Positions 34,201 to 46,200 of a stretch of DNA of 64,000 bases are shown here, piece by piece. Within the stretch, counting starts at the first letter, position 1; each line of letters starts with the position of its first letter. The DNA comes from Theristus sp. LFF4_11 (taxonomy: Eukaryota; Nematoda; Chromadorea; Monhysterida; Xyalidae): positions 62,001-126,000 of the forward strand of contig JASANC010003846.1 in assembly GCA_030248135.1 (NCBI GenBank), written 5' to 3'. Below the pieces are notes generated by a model. It was not told where the DNA came from. It worked only from the letters and a program-made list of their open reading frames with translations, and searched no databases. A program made the position numbers and the translations under genes.

Positions 34201-37200
34201 GATTCAAGCACAGCGGTTGCAAAGCTATTAGAAAATTCTTTTTAAAAAATCCACACTTAAAATTAGAAATTAAAACAAAAAAACACTGGAAAACGCTAAA
34301 AAATGGTTTTGCAAAATTTTAGGGCAAAAAATGCCCGAGGCAAAAATCTAAAGTCAGATTCGGATTGCGCAATCTCGAAAACCCCCTGGAGAATTAAAAA
34401 TTAAAATTAAAAGTTGTTTCTATTGTTTTTTTCACTGTGGAATGAAAACGTATGAAAAAAGCAAAAAATCCACATTTTACCCCTTTTTGGGTGAAAGCAA
34501 GTGGTCAGTTGCAAAATATGAAAACGGATTCAAGTACAGCGGTTGTAAAGCTATTATAAAATAGCATTTTAAATAAAATCCACGCATAAAATTAAAACAC
34601 TAAAACAAAAAACACTAAAAATGTTTTTTTCCCAATTTTGGAGCAAAAAAATGCCCGGGGCCAAAATCTAAGTTCAGATTCAAATTCAGCGACCCCGAAA
34701 ACCCCCCTGTAGAACTAAAAATGAAAATCAAAAATTGTGTTTATGAGCTCAAAAACATGTTTTACAAAAAAATAGCAAAATTTTTCAAAAAAAGTAATTT
34801 TGCGAAGCTTACCACGGAAAATAGGAAAAAGTCCCTTTATGTAGTGTACGTGTAAATGAAAGAGCTCCGCGAGATCTTCAAAACGTACACTATTTCAAGC
34901 CCTAGCTTGTTTGCACCAATGTTGAAAATGCTGGTTGAAAATGGTATACTTTGCGAAAAATGGGAAAAAATCGAGGGTTTTTTACTTATAAGCCCTAAAA
35001 GTGCTGCAAATAGGGGGAATTAGGGTATGGTTGCTACGTGAAAATGAAGCGCCTTGTTGAGTTGTACAACCCCCTACCCTTAGTTAGAATATGATTCCAT
35101 GGCCCGCTAGACCCCCCCACTTATTCGTGCAATCGGCGTTAAATATTAACTCGTGCACTGTGGTACGAAAGTTTATTGTGAATCCACATACCATTGCTGT
35201 CGGTGAATCTGGCGATACATTCGTTATAAATATTCCGTGAGTTTCGCCGGCACTACCGTCAGTCAGTGTAATGCCGAACCCGCATTGTCCGCGCCGAACA
35301 GTCACTCGTCGTTCAGCAAGTCTTAAAAAAGTAGTTTTGTTGTTAAATGTGCTTAAATTTGTCAACGCTCAAATGTCTCGTTACACATACCTCGGCATCG
35401 CGTCGTCTTCCAGTAATTGTGTTGCAACAACTACGGTTTCAATTGACGTTGGATCGCTTTCAATGGACGGTGCCTGCAAATCTATGGAGATTTACTTGGT
35501 ATAATCGTTGACAAAATCGCTTGAAATCTAAAAAGGAAATGTTATTGACTATCAGTGCACGCAACGGAACCAATATTGCCTTTTTGTATCCCACATTCGA
35601 ATGTCAAGACTCTGAGCAGTACCAACGATATTTACCGTATTAGGTCTTGACAAGATCTTATTGTAACTTTTTTGTTACATCGTCAATAAGAATTACAGTG
35701 CGAAGAACAATGTGAGAAAAAATTGATAGCGAGTTGTAAAACACATGCACTTCCATGGTTATTGGGGTAAGGTAGGTTTTGAGGTCAAACACTATAAAAA
35801 CCGTACTCCTCCTGGCCAAGTTTGACACTCGACTGTTCAAATCGTCGCATTCATTTTTAGGCATGCCATTTAAACTTTGAGACTCGAGAAACGTTGTTAT
35901 ATATTATTCATAAAGCGCATATCAGAAAGATTACATCATGCAATTTGATATTGCAGTGTTATCCAATTTAAGCCTATCGGCCTTTGAAGAGGCAACAAAG
36001 AGTTGATTACGGACTTGATCGCCGTTGGTCTGTTTTTCTGTTAGTTGTGAGACTTCAGCCTGTCCATCTTGTGGGGTTGTAGCTTTTTTAACTTTCACAG
36101 CTACTTCATCTCGGATATCCGGCCTTCTCAGCACAACCAAGCGAACGTTTGTATCAGTCAATTGACGGATAACAGCAGTCGCATGCACATGGCTTTGCCC
36201 GTATAATACTTGCTCGTTGATCTGTCCGAAAAGCATTGTTTTTGTTAACTGCATGTACAGCACATCTAAACTTACAAATTAAAATTGACGTCTTTGTCAG
36301 TTTCATTCTGAAGGATACCTCAAGCAGTTCGTCGCCTGGTTTTAGTGGCGGTTGAGCGGAACGTGCGGCCGGCAGTTTTGGTGCCATGTCCACAATAAAT
36401 ACACCCAATTTTGAACGATCACGGTGACCAGCCAAGGAGACACCCATGGGTTCATTCATTGCCCGAGTGAACGTCACTTCGAGTAGTTCTCCACGCAAGT
36501 GTCCGTACTTTGATGTCAGAGATTCTGAATGCAGTGATTTTATATTTTTTTCGATGTTTTCTGCGTTGATTTACTCACTTACGAGTTGGCTGTCCAATAT
36601 CATCGAGAACATTTTCTCCAGGTTTTCTCGCGCGTCGATCTTCGTCCCAAGTATCCATATCCGGTGGTTCTGAGGTAGCTTTGACGGCAGGCGTTGCTGT
36701 TATGGTAGCTATTGGTTGGACCACATCGTTGTTGCTGCCGTTGAAGTCAATGACTCCATTTGGTTTTGGTATGGTAGCTTCGGTGTCAGTTGTAATTGTT
36801 GGCGTCAAATCCTCTTTTGGCGTTTCATCATCTTCAACTGGTGGCCTTTCTGAGGTTTCGTCCCCATGTTGAACAGAGATTATAGTTGGTGGTGCTGATC
36901 GGATTGTGGAAGACCGTGAGACAACATCTGTGCTGCGTGTTGATGCATCATCAAGGCTGCTTGCCATTATCTGCAAAATGGGATTTTGGTCATTTTTCTT
37001 ACTGTGCTTTTTGTGACAGACGCTAAACTATTGAAAACGCTTGTGCAACACACGAATGAACAAATGTGTACTTTTATTTTGGCGTTTCAATTTTAGTGTG
37101 CAGTGTGTTTTTCTTAAATTGCACCGTGAATGAAGTGGTTTTTACGGCAGCGCATCACACCACACACGACAACCACAACACACGCATTCTGGTGCTTTGG

Positions 37201-40200
37201 TGCCGCAACGCAAAACATTCCTATCGTCGGTTTTATTAAGTCCGCAGGTCTTTCAGTTCTGTGCATTACCTTGGTCCATTTTTTGTGTTGATGCACTTTG
37301 AAAAATTATGGCCGACATTCAACTCATACATCATAGTTTCAATTGAAGCAGTTTTCTGTTAACGAATCACCGAATTTTTTCGAAAAAAGCAAAATGAAAC
37401 TAAAAAACCACCGTACACACTTGCGAATAGTTTTTTCGAAGAAGATTTTTCGATAAAGGATGGAATACAGATTGCGTGTGTGGTGGATGCGCTTGCCCGC
37501 ATGTAAGTACAGTAGAAGTGGCAGACAAGTGTTAGTAGTCCGAAGAGACCACAAAACGCAGACGAACGGGCTACAAAAAAAAGAAATAGGCCGTATCCAA
37601 CTAGAAAAACGAGTGGTACATTGTTGTGTGTATTCAAACAGGACAGTGTTACGTTACAGAAATGTACGTTATCCGTGCCAACAGTTCTGTTGACCAGCTA
37701 CTAAATCATAACCATAACCAGGCTACTACATTTCAGTTAAATAATCCAAGAAATCCTGTGCGTTTTTTGGCTGTCTTATGCAACAGAACTGAGACAAGAA
37801 TAACAGTCAAATTTACGGTTGTCGCTGACATGCTATTGTACAAAAAAGATGTGGATCCGCGTTTTGCCACAAAAATGGTTAGCAGACATAGAATCTAAAC
37901 AAAATTGATGTCAACGAAGCTTCACGGAACTACAGATTACGGCTTGTTGTTATAAAATATGCAGACACGTGCAGTACGGATTACGGAACGAACGGCTGGC
38001 TGGCATTGTTTTAGTGTGTCGCTGTTCCAGTGTAAGCGTTTTTTACTCGAAATTTCGTAGTGCAAGTGCCAGTCAAAATGAATAATCATCATCTTTTACA
38101 ATAAATAAATTGAAATCATGCAATTGGACGGTATACAAATAGGACGGTGGGCAAACCTGATGAGGCGTCAGACTATGAATGCTTTGCACAACAAATCGAA
38201 CAGGGTTTTCGGCACTTCGAATGACTTCAACTGCTTGTTCATGTGTGGCATTTTTCAAGTCTGTTCCATTGACCTGCAGTTGTTGATTACTTTTCAGTTT
38301 TACATTGTATGTAGTTTTGTCTTCTGTGGACGATAAGAGTTGTTGCACTTACACTAACAATTCGGTCGCCCATGCTAAGTTGCCCCGAGTAACCGGCAGG
38401 TGATTCAGGTAAAACACTTTTGATAAATATGCCCGACACTGTGTTGCCAGTGCCTGCAACGCCGCCTTTTTGAGACACTTCTACTCGACCACCGACTATG
38501 GAAATACCAAATGATTGGTTTGGCAGTCGTGTTAATTCGACTGTTCTTGGCTCACCCCAGAACTTGCATTTTGTACTTGTTCCATCGACCTGTAAATAAA
38601 AAAAAAGCTTTTAACCGTGAAAGTTTTGCATGTCCACATGGTAGCCAAAGAAACTGCTAGCTCTGGTGTGTAGAGGTGAGTGAAAGCGATTGAATTACCG
38701 TATTACCTCTATTAAACCCCCCCCAAAATTAACCCCCCCCCAAAAATAAACCCCCACCCCCTCGACAAGTTTCCAAATAATCCCCCCCCAAAAATAATCC
38801 CCCATGGGGGATTATTGAAACCTGTTTGAAACACATACCCAGCGAATTCAGTGGCTGGTTGCAGTGAAAATGATGAAATTGTGCTACCAAAGGCCCCAAA
38901 TGGATGAGTTAATGGTAATTTCATTACAAAAGGCTGTTGTAAAAGGAAATTTCTATGTAGAATAGAAGTTTCTGCGACTTCCTTCCTGCCATGGAAGGTA
39001 TTTTTGCCATTTTGCCCACTCCTAAAAATGGTTTCCAAATAAACCCCCCCCCCAAAAAAAATAAAGCCCCCCCAAAAATAAACCCCCACCCCCAGAAGTC
39101 GCTGAAGAAATAAACCCCCATGGGGGTTTATTAGAGGTAATACGGTAGTTATGTATGAAAACATTTGTGTTTAGAATAAACCTACTGTGTATGTACTTGT
39201 TTTAGACTAGACACTGTAGCACTACATACTGAATTTTTAACTTGCCTGGGAGTTTTCTCCAGAGCTTTCCGTGACTGAACTGGCATCAGCGTGTGTTTGG
39301 TCCGCTTTTTCGTTTTGCTCAACGTGTTTTTTGTTAGATTCATTTTCAGTTCGTATTGTCGCATGATTAGTAGTCTCAAACTGCTCAATGCCGCTATGAT
39401 CCATTGACATTGATTCGGTTTGTTCTCTGTTAGTTTGAACTGTTGACGTTTCATTATTATACACCTTTCTCAGGTCGTAAACGTCGTCGGCGTCAGCGTA
39501 CTCAGGAGATGATTCATGTTGTAATTGTTTGAGTTTTGATTGTTCTGGTGTTGGTTCTGTTGGCTCTTCTGCAGCTTTCTCTTGATCAGTTATTTGTTCT
39601 GCTTGCATTTTGGATTCGGAAGTTTGTTGCAATGTGTCCTCGGCTTGATCTGCTGATTCAATCTCTGCACCAGTAGCTGACTGCGACATTGTTTCGTAGC
39701 TAGGCGACCGCAATTGACTACTAGACGCTGATTCGCTCGGACTGACGCCCGTCACCTCGACGGCTATCATCGATGATGGGGTTTCGACACTTGTTGTGGC
39801 TTGCAGCTTGGCACCTGATACCCAGCTTTCTACAAAGTTGCACCAAACTATTATCTTTTATTTTGGTCTTTAGGCTCAATGCGCGCATAAATAGGTAAAC
39901 ATTTTCGTGCATGAGCGGGAATTCAAAATTGGCAAAATGATCCGAGTCCCCGAAATAGATCCGCCGGCCGAGTCACTTTCGCGATTTTGATTTTCCGCAT
40001 AAAGATTGAAACTAGATTCCTTTCTACGTGTGCACACGCATTGAGTCGATATTATATTTGTAGCTTGCGAATGATTTTTTCATTGTTGATTGAGGGACCC
40101 CGTTGATTTTGACCGAAAGAGACAATGGACCAACCTTTGATTACACTGCTGAATGCAACGTCAGTAAGCGCATCGTGTAGCACCGTTTGCGAGAGTTCGT

Positions 40201-43200
40201 CGGCGAGGGCTTGCATAGGATTTACTATTGATTGCGTCTCAGTAACTGTTTTGTTCTGACGACCAACGTAGCTAGCACCAAACGTTACGGTTGATCGTTT
40301 TGTCGAGTCAATGCCATGCACTTCTACCTGTGAAGTACCGGCATCTGTGAATACCGATTGGCTGTCAATGCTGATTCCGTCCGCCGACGAAGGCACTTGT
40401 ACTCCCCGGCGATCCATGTAAGGCGATCTGCGCAAACACACATTATTGCAGTTAATCGGCAGAAAACAGCAGGGACCATTGTGGGACCATACGGGTAACC
40501 TCGTTCTCCTCAATGCTTTTCTACTACCCTACTATTTTCTCAATGTTGCATATGCATGGTAGAGGCATTTTGGTACAAAGATTGCGTTTTCTTCAAAACA
40601 TTCCAAAAGTTTTTATTGCTGGACTGTAGTTTTTGGATTGGAAGTTCATTCGTTTTTATAGACAAACAGTACTTGAATTTAGCGTTACTTACCGGTAGTA
40701 TTTTGGAAAGATCCTGAAAAAAGTATTTTTTAGACAATTTTAGTCATAAATTTCTCACTTCAGTCAAACTCTAAATTACAGGAAATCAGCTGATTGGTTG
40801 GTGGTCACGTGATGCATGTTTTCTGTGTGGGCATTGCTGTGGGGCGGAGTTTATTTTGCACAGAAAGCATGCATACCGTAATCACCAACGAATCAGCTGA
40901 TTCTCTATAATTTAGAGTTCGACTGCACACACACCAAACACTTCCTTACTTTGGCGATAATCGGTTGACGGATGCCATTGATGGTGCTGGTGACGTGTCT
41001 CTGATGTGCTGTTCTTTGAACCGTTCTGCATCCTCTACCGGGATGTATGAAAGACTGCAAACAAATCGATATTTCAAATATGACGTTCAAATTTGCTTTC
41101 CCCATGCACGGTATCTTTCTAAAAAAAACTTACGCAATATCGACTCCAATAAGACTAGCGCGTTTCAGTATGGCCCGTACTTGTGACCCGGTAACATTGC
41201 GGAGGCTTTCATTGTTGATTTTCGTTATAAAATCGCCCAATTTTATTCTTCCGTCACGGCCAATGACTCCAGTGGGTAGCAGGGTGCTGACAACGCAGCC
41301 GTTCACAGATTTGTCGTATGGCTCCAAGGTCATTCCTGTGACAGACCGTTTTAATTTCTATTATATATGTACCAGAAAACCATTCACGTAGGAAACTCAC
41401 CGAGGTGGCCACGACCCTTTCTAATTTTAACGGTTTTTTCCATGTTTCCTGGCATTCTAAGGATGTCGCCGACCCATGCGCTACGACTCAAAGAGGGTGA
41501 AGCAGATGGTGACAAAGAAGGAGTGCTGCTTGGCGACCAGCTTACCATTGACAGGTAACTCTGAAAAAAAGTACATTTGTAAGTACCCCATGAAAGTTGT
41601 GGTCAATTGTTCGCTTCATTCGCAAGTAGGTGCGTGAACACGTGTTTTTGTGACGTTTCTACTCAATTTCTACAGTGTGTGTAATATACAGGGTAACCCA
41701 GAGTTATGGACACATCTTCATTTGGCAAGAAATCATATCAGATGTTGACCAATGAAGCTAAAATGTTGGCAAAGATACTGCAGAAAGATAGACATTTTGT
41801 GTACCAACAAAAATTTCTATGTGCGCTGGATTACAGGCATTTGGCTGGCACTAAAGTGAAAAAGTAAAAACGGTTTTTCAACTAGTTTTTGATTATTTTC
41901 TTTGCTTTCTTGATGGCTTTGCAAGTTAATAACCAGTTATTGTTATTCAAAATAATCAACGGATCTTTGAAGCATTTCGGCAAACATGCTAAAACAGTTT
42001 GTTTTCGCTAAAAACTGTTTTGTTCAGAGCCAAGTGACTGTGCAACCGTCTGTGAATAAGAGATCATTTCGGTTGCAGAACTTTTGTCATCTTACTTTGT
42101 GTTAGAAACGTATTCTACGTTAGTTAGGCGTTTTGGAGCTGATTAATGACTAAAAGAACATGTGATTGGGAACGTAAGAAATCAAATTTGCCCAAAATTT
42201 GTCAGGTCTGGGCCAAATGCAATTCAAACGGCAGTCAAGCACTTCGGTTCCTCTACTTTATCTAGACAGAGGTGAATTTGAAAACCATATTCACGACAGG
42301 AATTGATGTTCAAAAGCTGTGTTCAGCAAAGTTTCTCGCACCCAAAAAATCATAATGATAAAGATACAGTGAGAGTATGGGAATATGTAGGTAAAAGCTC
42401 AAATTTCATTATTTTCAAATTTTCAACCCGCAAAAGCTTAATGAATATAAAAAGTTGTAAACAAAATTATCCACTTTCTAGAGTACATGTACCAAATTTC
42501 AGCTTTACTCATCAATATTTGGTATGATTTCTAGGCATTTCTGAAAATATAACCATAACTCTGGACCACCCTGTATAACGCGTAAAAATCACTGCAGTCG
42601 GCTTTATACTAACGTGTTGGACAGATATTCGGCAAAACAATCGCCTTTGAAATATCTGGAAATTTTTCAGAAACTTTTTGAAGTCAAATGTGGAAAAGAA
42701 AAGAGAAACACTTTATTAGATGCCTTGAAAAAATAGAGTTCAATAAGTTTAATAAAATTCAAAGTTTTAGTTCTCTAGTAATGACGAGATGTGTTTTTAT
42801 TGTGCGATTCCGTATTATTTATGTCTCTGCTGTGATGCTACTGTTTGCACTGAATGGGTCGTAATCTCGTAATCTTTTAGGGCAGGATGCTTCTGAAAGC
42901 ATTACAAACAACCTGAGTTTTTAACGAAGCTAATCATAACAGTATTCACTGCGTTATGCTGAAAACAGGAAAGCTGTGCACAACTAATCGGAATACTAAG
43001 TATGCAGTAGAGAAAAGGGACGAAAAAGATGGATAGTACATCTACGTTTTGCTTCTGTGTCGCTGCAGCTCATAGAGTTATGAGAAGGACACGCGACGGT
43101 GTGTGAGAAGTACAAGCATGCAGTAAACGTTCACCTGCGCGGCGACTTATTTTTGAACGATTACATTCTGCTTTGTGAGTATAACGTTCCAAGCGCCGGC

Positions 43201-46200
43201 ATGGCTGGCAACCTACATAGTAGATTCAAAGCATAGGTGCCAGTAGTAAACTTACTCCATACAAGCTGATCGGTTGATCTGACCGCAAAGACACAGTGTC
43301 GTGTGGCGTGTACGAATGGTAAGCCTGAAACAGCTAGGTGGGTTCAGCTAAATTCGGCATAGAGATCGGAAAAAGGTTCACAACACGAAAGTGACTAGAA
43401 TAAATGAATTATTGAATTATTCATAAAAAAGTAGTGCACCAGAGTTTTCATAGAAACTCAGTGTATGGTCATTGTACATTGTTTTTCGCGCTTATACCCA
43501 AAGATCAATTTTTGAATTAATAAATTGATAGAAAAAATATGCAAAATCCGCGTTGACACTCAATGATCATACACGTTTGTAAGAAGCCTGCAAGAGCGTT
43601 GCAAACGACTTAATGCAAAGTTAAAAGATTGTAAGCGTACGCATGTGTTTGTCTAAAAATATGCCAACATTTGTATACGGTATATTTGTGATAAAGTGCG
43701 TTTGACTAGTTTTCCGTGTTTTCTGGTGCTTATTGTACTTGATGGGACATAAGGAGGTTCGGGTTTGTGGCCCAAGGTGAGGCATGGGGTATGTTCGATA
43801 AAATGTTGCGCTGTGCATTGTGTTTGGACATTATTATTTTGCCGTTTTGTTTTGCTTGTCCTTAATCAATATCGAATTTGGTGCTCCCAAAGCAGTTGTA
43901 TAAATAGCGAATTTGGTGTGCAAAGCTTTTGGTGGGTTTGTTTGCATAGTTTGGACGGTTTACTTTAAGATATATTCGGTCAGATGATGATAGCCGACTA
44001 GTGTTACTAGCGTTCGCTTCCATTCTTGTAACGACGGTAAGCTGGAAAACGGTCACACATTTCCTTTTGTAATGTAGAGTCGTTCAAAGCACAATATCCT
44101 TGAAGTATGTGAAGAAAGTAGACTGGCAGCAGAACGATTGGAAGATTACGAAGAAGTGAGCCAGCGAAGAAAAACAAAGTATTTACTGATCTCACAGCAC
44201 ACACTGATGGTATAACGAGGAAACGGAAAGAATTTAAAATAAGTTCTGAGCTACATACATATGTATAGTAATTGGCATTTTTTACCTGTGGGTAGAGTCG
44301 TTTGCGTGCTTCAGCAGACCAATCGATGCCCGCTAACGCGCTTGTGTTAAACTAAATGCGTTTGAAACAACGTTATATAAAAATGATAATGAAAACGAAA
44401 ACAGAAAACTGACGTAGCCAACCTGGTCGGTGCGTTTGCGTTTTGCACGTGGACTGTTGAAGCTGGATTTGGCCAAAAGACGCTCACTGCGCGAAAACAG
44501 TGGACTGTGCGATAGGATGAAAGACGCGTCCTAAAAATCAAATAGCATATACATTGTATAATAATATATATATATACAATTGTACATATAACTGACAGGG
44601 TTTTTAATTCAATTCTTTCTGCGAGGCTTTCAGCTTTTGAACAATGGCGTCTGAAAAGGAGAGGTTCACTGAAAGTAAAGGGTAACACATGTGTAATGAA
44701 ATACATATTCACCGTGCTAGCACGCCGCTGTTGACTCATGCTGAGTGGTTGCTGCTTGCTACGGATACACCGTGCAGCAGCCATGGCGCACAAACAAACA
44801 GTAAGGCACAAAGTTAAAGCTCTTCAAAAACGTGTTTTTTTGTAACAAACTTAAAAAAATACATTCGGATTGCGGAACGCAACTTCATATTTGCTCTAAT
44901 CCAGAAAAATGTGTTTTTGGTTCTTGATGATTATCAGACAAATTTTTAAGCATGTCTGTATGTTTGCGCAAATGCGCAAATAAGCATTCTGTTCTATACA
45001 TACATGCGATGCACATACAGTGTGTCTAAAAATGAACTTTTCGTCTGCAAATCTCGTATGCCGAATTCCGCATGGACTAAAGCGAAACTGTCGACACACG
45101 CAAAATTGAAGAGAAGATTACATTCAACGATGATGGTTTTGAAATTCAATCTGCTTCCAGCAGTTAATGACGTGAATACTCAGCGCCTGAGCGGATAGTT
45201 TATCACACATAGACATACTACATTTTTTGTATATGCAAATGACATGCCTTCGTTACTGCGTACAAAAAACCTTGCACACAATAACTCAAAATGAACTGAT
45301 TCCAAAACTACATTTTGACATTTGAAAACCCCCTGAGAATGTCTCAAGTTTTTTTCATCACATGAGCAAAACGTTTCGTTTGAGTTAAGTAGGTGTATCT
45401 GTTTTGGTGCAATTTGATTTTGAGATGCATGTATGTATAGTTTTGCACCGTGCACAATTGTCAACAGCAGGCGCGATGAAGGCAAGGAAAAATGAAGGGA
45501 TAAATATATACAGGGCATGTTGAATAATGTGAAGTTGTGGAAGCCGAAAAATTTGGCAGTATTAAGACTGCAACCCCTAGAATGCCTCGAGTCATGAATG
45601 TCGAAGTGCGCATACATATTTTTTAAAGCGCTCTATGCATATAGTCGGACTGGATAATTTCGGGCATTAGCTGATTGGCTGATGCGTTACCGTAATAAGA
45701 TTCAAACGCGGGCCGTTCAAATTGCACTTTGCTTTTTTAAAATTTTTAATTTTTGAGTGATTGTGTTGATGAATGTTTGGATTTTTAATGGACAAAACTT
45801 GTTTATTATTTATGAAATACAGAAACGTCAAAAAAGTATTTTTTAACGCGAATTTTTATTTTTTTCAGAAAAAAGAACGACGGCGACGGTGATGCGCTCT
45901 CGACGCTCGAAAAGTGAATATTCGTTTGAAAACCGATTGCTTTTCAAATTTCCCCCCCCCCGAAACAACTCATCATAAACAAAATTTACAATTAAAAATC
46001 AAACACAACTAGGGTTGGTAAAAAAACCGGACCCTTGCCACAAAAGCTTCTGCAAAATGATGCTTCACCAGTTCAGTTCGACACAGTTCACTGCACCTTT
46101 TTTCAAAAATATAATTTTACATTTTATCAATCAAACGAAGAATTGTGATTTTTGACCACGAAGTTTGAAAATTTTTAAGGTAAAAAACCGGTTCTTTATT

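Noticed and set aside
44600..44660. A small exon between exons 15 and 17 after TTTTCAG with a donor gtcagt
   Set aside because: Every frame either hits a stop or fails to join in phase to exon 17.
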